From Cephalotus follicularis (lineage: Eukaryota; Streptophyta; Magnoliopsida; Oxalidales; Cephalotaceae): a stretch of 64,000 nucleotides of DNA. Location: the NCBI GenBank assembly GCA_001972305.1, contig BDDD01000023.1, positions 541,707-605,706 on the forward strand, read 5' to 3'. Of the stretch, positions 1 through 10,114 are shown piece after piece (the first letter of the stretch is position 1; every line of letters begins with the position of its first letter). The notes under the pieces are model-generated. The model was given only the letters and a program-made list of their open reading frames with translations, was not told the DNA's origin and did no database searches. Position numbers and translations under genes: made by a program.

Positions 1-617
1 CAGCCGACTGCCTCCCTCCAACGACTATAATTACAAATGCACAACATTTTACCAGCCAACTGCAAGGAAAATCCAGACGACTGGATTTGGTCTGAATGCC
101 TAAAAATAGATCCGTTGGAGGATCTCTATAAAAGGAAGAAAGTGGTATTTTTACAGGAGAGATATATCAAGAGATAACAAGCAAATACACATTACTTCCA
201 AGCAACACTAGAGCTATTCTACATCTTTCAAATCAATATCCAAAGCTTGTAACTAAGCTAGCACTTTCATATCCAACCTTTGAGAGGTTATTGTAAACAC
301 AACACAATTCACTTTTATCATTCTTTGTATTTGAGGGGAGTGAACCCTTGTAAGGTGTTTCATTGATTTACACCCGGAACTCAAATCAAGTGTAAGGTGG
401 TTTTCTTTGATTTGTACCCGTAAGCTGAAAATCAAAGGTTGCTAGTGGATTCTAGTGGAAACTCAAGGGGTTCTTGAGAAAGTGGACGTAGGCACGGTTT
501 TGCCAAACCACTATAAATTCATTTGCACACTCTCTAACTCTCTCTCTTTATTACTTGTGATTATTTGATTGCGTGTTGTGTGCTTGTTTAGTTTCATTGC
601 TTAATTTGTATTTTCCG
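1..617 (+). repeat. Ty1/copia LTR fragment (3' part, R-U5-like), copy 1
   Basis: The segment from 156 to 617 recurs at 2868-3329 at a constant offset of 2712 with no gaps and only a handful of substitutions. It holds the string gtggacgtaggcacg followed by a tgcc-aacc-ctataaa block. The same block appears, diverged, on the minus strand near 10250-10320 in another copia LTR, which supports a copia LTR assignment. A TATA box lies upstream at 127-133. Bases 1-155 are further LTR sequence with CGACTG-like words. At 617 the LTR runs directly into mid-gag sequence, so the LTR end, primer site and gag start are deleted here. Confidence 0.7.
127..133 (+). promoter_or_regulatory. TATA box of the copia LTR
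   Basis: The sequence tataaaa is followed by aggaagaaagtgg within the LTR fragment. The position fits an LTR promoter at the U3/R border, with transcription starting about 30 bp downstream. This is inferred from the motif and its place only. Confidence 0.45.
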
Positions 618-1745
618 CGGTGCTTGCCGAAGAGTTGGACTCCAAAGGTGACGGCAATTGAGGAGGCTAAGGACCTTTCCACTCTTCCACTCGAACAACT
701 CCTAGGCTCCTTGATGACACATGATACAACAATGAAGAATCATGAGAATGTGGAAGTCAAGAAGAAAAAGGCAATCGCTTTCAAAGCTTCAAAGGAAGAT
801 AGTGAAAGTGATGAAGATGGAGATGTTGCGCTTATTACCTCCCAATTCAAAAGGTTCCTTAAGAATGAAAAAGGTAAAAAGAATTTCAAAAAGAATTACC
901 TTCAAGATGAAGAACCAAGCAAACAGGAAGAACCAACATGCTATGAATGCAAGAAGCCCGGCCACTTCAAAAACGAGTGTCCAAACCTCAAAAAGAAAGA
1001 GCAATTCAAGAAAAAGAATGAACACTTCAAGAAGAAGAAAGCGATGGTAGCCACATGGTCGGATAGCGATTCCTCAAGCTCCGAAGAGGAAAGTGATGAA
1101 GAGGTTGCACACATTGCCTACATGGAAATTGAGGATGAGGAAGAAAACGAGGTAAATTTTACTTTTGATGAATTGCAAAGTGCTTATGAAAATTTATATG
1201 TTGAATATGAGAATGTGTGTTTGAAAAATAAGACCTTAAAGAAAAATGCTATGTCCACATCTAAAGAAATTGATGATTTAAAGAGTGAGAATAGCAAGTA
1301 TTTGAATGAAATTGAATCTCTAAAAGGTAAAAATAGCTTTTACATAAATGAGATTGAAATTTTAAATGTTTCTTCAAAATTGTCAAATGATTTTATGGAA
1401 GAAAATGAAAAACTAAAAATTGAAATTGATGCTTTGAAGAAAACGTTTTCCAAATTTTTCAATAGTAGTGACAAGTTGGATAATTTGCTAGGATTACAAA
1501 GGTGTGTGTTTGACAAAGCCGGTCTCGGCTATGATGAAATGAAAAATGTCAAACATTTTAAGAATTTCTTTGTCAAGAAGAGTGAACCAAAAATGTCTTG
1601 CAATTATTGTGGTAGATTAGGACATATATCTACTTCATGCTTTTGTAGAAAGAATATTGGTAAAACTAGGAGAATTTGGGTTCCGAAAGGAACTTTCGTG
1701 ACTAACGCTCAAGGACCCAAATTTATTTGGGTACCAAAAGTTTAA
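618..1745 (+). pseudogene. gag: Truncated Ty1/copia gag with two CCHC motifs
   Basis: This is the C-terminal two thirds of a plant copia Gag, the nucleocapsid-type RNA-binding protein. The open frame runs from an ATG at 573 that lies inside the LTR; Gag similarity starts at the LPKSW residues near 624. Numbered from that ATG, a CX2CX4HX4C zinc knuckle lies at residues 123-136, followed by Lys-rich sequence, a Ser/Glu/Asp-rich stretch near 165-177 and a long heptad-like Glu/Lys/Asn region of about 190-300. A second CX2CX4HX4C motif sits at 343-356, followed by two WVPK motifs. This order is typical of the Gag/Gag-Pol N-terminal region in plant copia elements. The N-terminal gag domain is missing because of the fusion at 617. 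The frame stops after the last WVPK motif and no pol follows, so protease, integrase, RT and RNase H are absent. Confidence 0.8.
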
Positions 1746-2270
1746 ATCTCTTACTTTGTAGGTGTGCTCAAAGGAAATGGTACTATGGAACATCAAGCTA
1801 TATATATGACCAATGAGCACATGTGTAGTAAGTTCTTTTTGTTTTTGTACATATCATGACAATTGGTATGTGTGTATGTGCTATGATTTTTTTTAATGCA
1901 AATTACATGATTGATTGTATATTTGTTTCTAAAACATGTCTTGCATCAAACATTGAGTTTTCAACTCAATCATATCAAAATAATCATATATCTAAGTCAC
2001 TATTAATCAATAATAGCTGACCATGATTTCTTCGGATCAAAGAAAAGACTCGAATCTGCCAATTTCTATTTCTGCAGATTCCAGTCGACTGGTGTCCTGG
2101 TCCAGTCGACTGTCTGTGATTCAGTCGACTGTCTAATGACACCAGTCGACTGTTTCTACACAGAATAGGTTTTATAAAACGCATTTTTCTCCTTCTTTCT
2201 CTCACAAACTTCTCTCCAAAATACACTGCCAAACCCTAAAAATCACCCAAAAATCGTCCCTCTATCATCA
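1746..2270. other. Non-coding spacer of the copia remnant
   Basis: No gene was found. The first 100 bases can be read as decayed continuation of the gag-pol frame. The rest is AT-rich and contains the palindrome array at 2082-2152. It joins the gag remnant to the extra ORF at 2271 where pol would be expected, so a large internal deletion lies in or near this spacer. Confidence 0.5.
2082..2152. repeat. CAGTCGACTG palindrome array, 4 copies
   Basis: Four perfect CAGTCGACTG palindromes start at 2082, 2103, 2122 and 2143, with steps of 21, 19 and 21 bp. The spacers between them differ in sequence, so only the 10-mer and its spacing are conserved. Confidence 0.9.
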
Positions 2271-2867
2271 ATGGCATCAAGAAAGAGAAAAAGTGTGGGA
2301 ACCAAGCAAGCAAGTGCAAGTACAAGAATGGATTATGATGGTGACTTATTCCTATCAAAGGAAAATGAAGAGAGGTATACCTTCACTTTGAATTCTGTCA
2401 AATTACATAATGAGAAATGGTTAGATAGGGATGTTTTAACTTGCAATATTGCTTCTATTAGACCATGGCTTGAACAATTAGGATGGTTTGATTATTTGTG
2501 TTCATCACACCCCATTTACCCTAGGATAGTGAAACTTTTTTATGCTAGCCTAGAGAAATCCTCAAATTGTGTTGCCAAATCTTTTGTTCTTGGTGTTGCT
2601 GTTGAAATAACCCCTGAATTCATAGGAGAAACCCTAGGAATTCCATGCACCGGTATCACACACTTAAAAAATATCGAAAAATAAGATGCATTGGAAATTT
2701 GCTTAGAACGGCCTAATGTCAATCCCATTATGACCGTCACTAGTAGCCATTTGCCCATAGCTACTCGTATTCTTTTATTGCTAGTTACCAACACTTTGTT
2801 GCCAAGGGAAGGCTCGCATACCCTCCCATCCGATTGAGACCTAAAGTTAATAGCTTGCATAAAGAAT
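2271..2867 (+). pseudogene. Extra ORF of copia element (plant transposon-protein-like), broken
   Basis: The frame opens with MASRKRK and a Lys/Arg/Ser-rich N-terminus, then a region with FYASLE, an FVLGV-type segment and a GETLGIP motif. It resembles the widespread plant domain usually called putative plant transposon protein (Transposase_32 type), often found as an additional ORF in plant retroelements; its role is unknown. An in-frame TAA lies at 2682-2684. After it, similarity to the same domain continues (RILLLLVTNTLLPREGS) to an in-frame TGA near 2836, and the frame runs into the LTR repeat at 2868. The order gag, extra ORF, LTR suggests an ORF between pol and the 3' LTR. A C-terminal piece of a probably similar ORF lies at 27757-27907 next to another copia LTR. 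The family assignment is from memory of conserved motifs. Confidence 0.55.
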
Positions 2868-3329
2868 GGAGAGATATATCAAGAGATAACAAGCAAATAC
2901 ACATTACTTCCAAGCAACACTAGAGCTATTCTACATCTTTCAAATCAATATCCAAACCTTGTAACTAAGCTAGCACTTTCATATCCAACCTTTGAGAGGT
3001 TATTGTAAACACAACACAATTCACTTTTATCATTCTTTGTATTTGAGGGGAGTGAACCCTTGTAAGGTGTTTCATTGATTTACACCCGGAACTCAAATCA
3101 AGTGTAAGGTGGTTTACTTTGATTTGAACCCGTAAGCAGAAAATCAAAGGTTGCTAGTGGATTCTAGTGGAAACTCAAGGGGTTCTTGAGAAAGTGGACG
3201 TAGGCACGGTTTTGCCGAACCACTATAAATTCTTTTGCACACTCTCTAACTCTCTCTCTTTATTACTTGTGATTATTTGATTGCGTGTTGTGTGCTTGTT
3301 TAGTTTCATTGCTTAATTTGTATTTTCCG
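2868..3329 (+). repeat. Ty1/copia LTR fragment, copy 2
   Basis: This is a direct repeat of 156-617 without gaps and with about seven substitutions by eye. It starts abruptly at ggagagatatatc, fused to the extra ORF, so the U3 half of this LTR is missing. Both copies stop matching at the same base after ttttccg, because copy 1 is joined to gag there while copy 2 continues with unrelated sequence. Confidence 0.8.
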
Positions 3330-3978
3330 TATACATTTTTGTTGTTTTAAGGTTGCCATACATTACTTTCACTCCACCATAAATCCTCTCTTCTCAGGGT
3401 TTCTAGCACTCAATTTCAGCTCTCAACAACTGATATAGTAGGCTTAAATGCATAGGAATTCGTCAGACTCCATTAACTTCAATCCCCAACATTTTCCTTT
3501 CTCTCTCTCACATGCACATCTTCTTACTCCTTTCAACTTCTATTTTGCAGGTTTGCAGGGCTGCAAATTGAATAGAGCACATGTAAGACACCACTCTTGC
3601 ATGTTACACAGCTGGTGGCGCGCTTTAGCTCGGCATGACACGTTTTAGGACACCTGCCATCAACTGACAAGACTTTGTGCCATTGCCCTATTTCACACAC
3701 CACACACAGACACCTGTCTGAGCTATACTAGTTGACTATCTTTAACCGGCAGTCGACTGTCCACTTATGGAAGACCAGTCGACTGTTACCCTGTGACAGA
3801 CGACTGTAATGCCAATTTCCTGATCCTTTACTATTTACTCCTCCAACTTGCAACTTAAATCAATTTAACCCTTAACTTATACATCCAATTCAACCTTCAA
3901 CAATTTAAAATAACCATACACATTACAAATGGAACAAAATATCAATATAATGTATATTTTATTAATCAATGGCACAAT
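3330..3978. other. Unassigned AT-rich sequence with short palindrome array
   Basis: No gene was found. A CAGTCGACTG-type array lies at 3729-3806 (starts 3729, 3750, 3776, 3797; the first and last copies are degenerate). The sequence may be the distal part of a minus-strand LTR that resumes at 7262 and ends at 7297, because ttattaca followed by a C-rich stretch at 7291-7310 looks like an LTR border with a polypurine tract read on the minus strand. This is inference. Confidence 0.35.
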
Positions 3979-6900
3979 TGTAACGCCCCGAATTTCATAA
4001 ATAATTATTATGAAATTGGTGCGTGAACAGTTGTGATAAAATCGATAGAGCCCGGAGTAATAAAAAGGCATTACGCACTTAAGCCGTAATTATGTTGGCC
4101 AAAACGGCTAATAAAGCCTATTTTTAATGCGCGACGATAAAGCCCAAATGATCGAAATATTATTTCAATTATTTTGGTTGCTGTTCGGATAATTTATGTC
4201 GTAATTCGCCGAAAGACGGGACTCGGACCTTAGTATTTTGCTGGTAAAATACCAAGAAGAAGAGAAGCATTTAACAAAAAAAAAAAGAGGCACGGGCGTA
4301 TAGCGCGGCCGTGCAAGGAAAGATACACAGGGAGAGAGTGCGAGAGAGAGTGGGAGAGAGCTCGGAGCAGAGGGAGAGAGAGCGTGCCGGAGCTAGCCAC
4401 CGGACCAGGGGACGACGAGGAGCAACCCGGGCCCTCAGTAAGCTCTTCCCCCTTCTCCTCTTTTTTCTTCTTTTTCTTCTCCTCTTCCCATGCACTGTGC
4501 GCCTCAGCCGCTCGTTTCCCGGCGTCGTTAGCGTCGCGGATGGGGTGGGGTTTGGTGTAGAGGGCTAGCTCTTGCCATTTTGACCGCCGGCGAGGCGTGA
4601 TGCGACTGGAATCGGCCGGAATCACTAGGCTGAGTCGACTTAGCGAGTTGACTCACGGCCGCCTGAGACCGCGCTTTTGGCGCCGAGTCTCGGCGAGTCA
4701 CAGGCATGGGTGTGTATAACTGGTGAATGTGTGGTGTTTTTGGGTGGCGATCGGACCCGTTGAGGTCCGACGAGTTGACTCAGTGAGTCAAAACTCACTG
4801 CTGGCCGTGGTGCAGCGTTCGGCGCCAATTCCCGGTGAGTCTTGACCGGTTTTGAGTAGACCGTTCAATGTAGAACCTGTTTATGTGTGTTTCGCAAGCT
4901 GGATGAGTTGGCTGAAATCCGATCGACGTTTCGGCGACGGCAATGTTTTGCGTGCGTTGATCATAATGAAATGTGTTGTATGTGCAGTGTGTGCGGCAAT
5001 TGAATTTGGCAGTGGAAAGGATCAATTAGCAAGAACCGGCTTCGGTTCAACGGTTATTGGAAAGGTTCGGCAATTGAACCTGCGGCTCGACTGTGCTGTT
5101 GCTACTGCGATTCCTAACTCGGAATCAGAGGTTGGGGTAATAGTAGGGGATTTATACTTATTTATTTGAGTTCAAGAATGATGTTTATCATTGATGAAAT
5201 GCATGAACTTTATGGATTGAATTGCATGCACGTTTTGGGATGATTTTCCCTTGGTGTGTGAATGGTGTGATTTATGTTAGGGTTGCTATGAGTAGCTAAC
5301 CTGCCTTGCATATTGTGATTAAATGATTGTGGATCGAATTGCATGTGTGATTATGCATGTTGATCTCTTGGTATTGAATGTGTTGAAGAAGATGTTTCCG
5401 ATCTTCTCTAACCGTCGATGCTTAGACGATAAGCGTCGACGCTATGGACTGTCACGTATAGGTGTGTACACTGACTTCGTGATAAACGTCGACGCTTAAG
5501 GAAAGCGTTGACGCCCTGGTTTGAATGTGTGTAGTGATGGACACGTGGATGTTGACACTTGAGGTCCTACCTCAAAGCGTCGACGCCAAAGTAATGAACG
5601 ATGACGCTCAAGGATCCTTACCTTCAAGCGTCGACGTCAAGGACAATTGTTGACACTTAAGTCACTGGTTAAAGCGCCAACGCTTAAAGTGTATAAGCGT
5701 TGACGGCTAGGGTTAAGTGGCGACGCTTAAGTGACTAATATGAATGATTTGGCGCCTAGAGGTTAGGTGTCGACGCCGAAAGGGTCGGGTTGCATTTTGA
5801 GCATATGTTTGCTTGCATATTATTGTGGATTGGTCGAGCTTTCCTTGCCTTGTGCCGGTTAGCGTCGATGTAGGTATGAATTGAACTGTGATCTGAAATG
5901 TTAATTGAAATGTGATTGAATTCTAAAGTGTTTTATCATTTTAGAAGTGCATACATGATTTTATAAAAAATCATTATTTTACACGAAAATGTATATTTGT
6001 TAAATGTATATTTTCGAAGGATTGAAACGTGATTTCAAAGACTGTTTACATTTTGAATAAATGTTTTATTTCAAGTATTTTATAACTTATAAATTACTTG
6101 GAAAGGATTGATTTTTGGATTGATTGAGCTTTCCTAGCCCCACGGGATGGTTAGCTGTGTGCTTTCCTAGCTTGGGGCAGGTTAGCATCAATGATTGAAT
6201 TGTTTGATTGATTGTGATCGTTATGCTGTTAGTGCGGTGATGGAGGTTGTCACTTACGCTAATGGCAGGTTGTGCTCTAGGGGACAGGAGATGGCTAGGG
6301 ACACCACACTGGATGGCCTTCCTCCGCTACGTACCGGTTGACATCAACACTATGAGCTATCCTCCGCCTATGTGCCGGTTAGACTCATTTGTTTGTTGAA
6401 CTTTCCTCCGCTACATGCTGGTTAGTTTCAATTATTGATCGAGCTTTCCTCCGCCTATGGGCGGGTTAGCGTCGACGTGACATAATACTAACCTACGGGT
6501 GGTGGTTATCGAATACTGATTGAATTGATTGGTCCTTAGTGACATGACTGATGGATTGTGTTTATGTAGCCACTTGGCATGGTTGCGTAACTATTGATCG
6601 AGATACATATACAAATACATATTGTATATATATATATTGTACTGCATCATTATGCATTCATTACATGATTTACATTATTGTTGATCCCGAAAGGTATTTA
6701 TACTTTCTCTACTTAGCCAAGTGAGGACAAAGGCTAACCCCCTACAATTTCAGATTGACAGGGGCAATCGGACAAGTGCTGTTGAAGCTGTGTTGGAAGC
6801 TTCGTTCCTTAATGTTGTTTTAATTGTATTGTATTGTAATAATCATACTCGTGTTTTAAGAGAATGATGAGACGTGCTTGTTAAGAATTATCAGTTGGAT

Positions 6901-7261
6901 GATTGTATCGTTTGGTTATTGTAATGATGGAATCTTGTACTGGATTAATGTATAATGGTTTATGACTTTACTAATTTGGGATAATGTATTTTTGTACTTA
7001 ATGGATTTCCGCACTGAAGGAAATATTGTATCGACATGTTTTGATCACGCTCCGTTTAGAGGGCAATTAACAATGAAATGTCGTGTTTTGGTAACACGTA
7101 GTATGGGATGCGTGTTACGTTGTTAATTCGGGTTATAATTGAATGCTTCCGCAAGTTATTAATCATTTTGAAAGTTTTAAATTTCTGCGTAAAACTGTAT
7201 AAGCCGGATATTATGTTGATTGCTACCATTATTATTGTTGTTATGGGAACGGGGTGTGTAA
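3979..7261 (+). mobile_element. Long solo LTR, Ty3/gypsy chromovirus type
   Basis: It begins TGTAACGCCCCGAATTTC and ends near ggggtgtgtaa, matching the start (TGTAACGCCC) and end (cggggtgtgaca) of the LTRs of element A. It shares with them the late block gtgaggacaaaggctaacccc (about 6720-6740) and the block atgcttccgcaa followed by ttttgaaagttttaaattt near the end. No primer site or gag follows, so it reads as a solo LTR of about 3.3 kb. The flanks acaat (3974-3978) and atgat (7262-7266) agree at only three of five bases, so the exact right end is uncertain. A GC-rich stretch at about 4270-5100 contains open frames, but none resembles a known protein. Confidence 0.6.
5411..5775. repeat. GCGTCGACGC-type palindrome array in solo LTR
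   Basis: About a dozen imperfect copies of GCGTCGACGC are seen, with core hexamers starting at 5414, 5435, 5488, 5507, 5551, 5579, 5600, 5630, 5649, 5676, 5699, 5719 and 5769. Many steps are 19-23 bp or roughly twice that. Degenerate cores are mostly gttgac, gccaac and gatgac, one or two transitions from GTCGAC. Confidence 0.8.
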
Positions 7262-7921
7262 ATGATATACATTAATTGAAAAATTACGGTTATTACACTA
7301 TGCCCCCAGTAAAGAAAAAACATAGTTTATAATCATACTCCCAAAGGAGGAATCAACAGTTTATAATTGGGCCCAGCCCTCCTAAAATCACAAATGGCCA
7401 TAACCCTCAACAAACCACAATTTAGAACTGTAAATATGCATGGGTTAGGCTCTGCCTCAACTATATTTTCAAAGCATGAAAAGAAAATAGGGCTCATCCC
7501 TTCAATGGAAAACCATAAATGTAAAACATTTATGTGATACATAAATAATGCATAATTTAAAATCTGATGTCATGAATGATATGCATGTGTTGCACACTGG
7601 TAGGCATGCCTTGCTCTCATGGTCCATCCTCTACTGAAACTGACATAACAACTGCTCATCGTCATCTGAAATAGCAAAATGGGAAGGGGTTACTCCAACT
7701 GACTAAGTGAGTTGGGACAAGTCATTCCCTGTTACATCCATACAACACCGGATGCGATGAAAGAAATTTATGCTGAAATAAAAAATATATGGCATAAATA
7801 TAAGAGAATACATGAAAAGAACAAGGCCATCAACAAGTCTTTATAATACAAGCTAACACTCAATACTGGAACTGAAAATACAATAATTGTAACTGTAGGT
7901 CTACAAAAAGCAACCAATAGG
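7262..7921. other. Unassigned LTR-like sequence
   Basis: No gene was found. It contains ttattaca followed by ctatgcccccagtaaag (7293-7314), which on the minus strand reads as a purine-rich tract followed by TGTAATAACC, a plausible LTR start. Near 7685-7720, tccaactgactaagtgag resembles a block near 13070 and 22770 in the LTRs of element B. The 3' end (7880-7921) continues across the solo LTR at 7922-10109 into 10110 onward. Confidence 0.35.
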
Positions 7922-8584
7922 TGTAACGTCCCTGACCCGAGCTCGCTAATATCTCAAAGCGAACTCCGAGGATCGGTTGCGTTACGTTGGGTGTGAAACG
8001 TTACATCCTTTGGTACTCTTCTCTAAAAGTACATTACATCATAAACTCATGTCTTGCAACATCATATATAATCTTAAATTCAAACTGTACACATAATCAT
8101 CTTATGTAAAGACATAACCATATCGTTGGTCTACATTTACACAGGATTATTCTTTATCATAACATATAATACAGCGGAAAACATTGTCTTATTACATATC
8201 AAAACATTTATGCAAACATTATTGCATATCCTTTCTTTCACAAAAACTCCATCTTAAGAGCTCCCTCTAAGCTCGCATTCTCCTCTTAATCCTTTACTGA
8301 AAACATTTTTACTTGAAAACAAACATTGAAAGGAATGAGCTCAAAATAGCTCAGTAAGGTACTTTTACTGTAAACACATTTCATCGTAACCTTTTTCTAG
8401 TCAACATATATGACTAAAACGTTTCATAAAACATATCACTTTTCTAGTTAAAATCATAACTAGATCATTTCGTAAACATGAAAGTCATGAAAACTTTAAT
8501 GAACCCTTTTACACCGCTTCACCGGGGCTTTGTGCACTCCCCGACTACTATCCTTACATCACATGCATGTCCGCGAGCACTTTA

Positions 8585-8663
8585 CGCTCCATCAACATTG
8601 AGCATTTCGCTCCATCAACATTGAGCATTTCGCTCCATTAACATTGAGCATTTCGCTCCATTA
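8585..8663. repeat. 23-bp tandem repeat
   Basis: The unit cgctccatcaacattgagc plus attt repeats with starts at 8585, 8608, 8631 and 8654, an exact 23-bp period, with one or two substitutions in the later copies. Confidence 0.9.
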
Positions 8664-9744
8664 CCCTTGGATTGCAATCCAAGGGCGGTTCATTCATTAT
8701 TTACTTTGAGTGATCAGCTCAAAGCATTCATAAAAATCATTTCATAACATTTCTTTCGCAATTCATAAATCTTTCTCTTCCTTTGAGTAATTGTCTCAAA
8801 TTAGTTCATAAAACAGTTTTGCATAGCTTTGCTAAAACTAACAATTCATATAGAAATAAGCATTTTCAGAGAAAACTTAAAACATAAACATTAAAGTATA
8901 CATCTTTACGAATTCAGAAAACTCAAGATCATAACGATTGGTTGAGAATTGAACCCGTTATGAATTTTTGAAAGTGGCTGGTTTCATTTGAAAACAGGGC
9001 ATGAGCAGTAAAATGAAACATTGATTCTTATCAAGAATTCGACAGAATTTTGAGATACATAAAACATAACAGTGAAACTAGACATCTTAAGGTTTTCAAA
9101 ACATCCAACCATTTAATTTGTCATCAAGAAACAAGCAAGATGTGATTTACTGAAGTTGCTACATAATCCAGGAATAAAACAGTACCCAAATAACAATTCA
9201 AAGATGGATTTTCGTCAAGAAATCGATAGAATCTTGAAACGTGCAAAACATAACAGTTAAAGACGACATCCTAACATTTCAGAACATTCAACCATTCAAA
9301 AATTCATCAAGAATTGGGCAAGATATCAATAGAATAATCTGTTGCATAATTTTGAATCAAAACAGAGGAAGCTTTGACATAAATGGGTATAGAATTTCCT
9401 TACTTTGCTTTAGAATTTCTTTCTCTCTTTGCTTTACTGAAATCTCCACTTATTCCTTGCAGAAACCACTTCCTAACGTCAGCCAAAATGACTGAGTTCA
9501 GCCCTCATTTCCATTAAAGAGAATGGTTACTTGGGAGGCAAGTCTTCTCCCCCTCTCACATAACTCAACTCCCTCTCTTAGCAGCCCATGTGTTCAAAAT
9601 CAGCCAATCCAAGTGATGACACTTGTTAGATCATCTGATAACATCTCAAATCATTCACCCCGAGCCTGCCACGTGTCCAAAATTAAAGATTTTTACTCAC
9701 AAAATGCCAAAAAGTCAGATTTTGCAATTTGTCTGTAGCTCAAA

Positions 9745-9963
9745 GCGTCGACACTTTCTCCCTAAGCGTCGCCGGTCACGGGCTTGTCCTGAGTTCTCCA
9801 ACTTCTATCCCGACTAAAGCGCTGACGCTTTCTTACAAAGCGTCGCCGCTTTAAGTCTCGTCCAGGTCAACTGACACACTTGAATTCAACGCGTTGACGT
9901 TTACAAATAGAGCGTCGTCGGTTGCCTCTAAAGCGTGGACTCTTTACCTGGAACCATCGGCGC
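9745..9963. repeat. GCGTCGACGC-type array with exact 21-bp steps
   Basis: Core hexamers start at 9747, 9768, 9821, 9842, 9893, 9914, 9935 and 9956. Every neighbouring pair inside a group is exactly 21 bp apart; the gaps between groups are 53 and 51 bp. The copies are imperfect (gtcgcc, gctgac, gttgac, gtcgtc, gtggac, atcggc), yet their spacing is kept. Confidence 0.85.
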
Positions 9964-10114
9964 TTAAGCCAGAATTTCTCGTCCAAAGCAATAACCAATT
10001 TAAATATGCGTAGGGTCATACTACGGGTCCCTTGAAATATTTTCCAATTTACACAAAAGAAATCATCTTTCCTTAATTAATATCTTTAATGGAAATTCGG
10101 ATCATTACAATAGG

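Larger units (their letters stand above)
7922..10109 (-). mobile_element. Solo LTR (gypsy type) with TSD atagg
   Basis: The 2188 bp unit runs from TGTAACGTCCCTGACC to TCGGATCATTACA. It is flanked by the direct 5-bp repeat atagg (7917-7921 and 10110-10114), the footprint of integration. On the minus strand it starts TGTAATGATCCGAATTTCC, similar to the minus-strand start TGTAACGCCCATAATTTCC of the LTR ending at 53822, so minus orientation is likely. It has no internal coding region. It carries a 23-bp tandem repeat and a GCGTCGACGC-type array. Confidence 0.85.

Noticed and set aside
4230..4625. Open frames in the GC-rich part of the solo LTR on both strands
   Set aside because: They are low-complexity Ser/Arg/Leu-rich translations of GA/CT-rich DNA, with no conserved motif and no gene structure.
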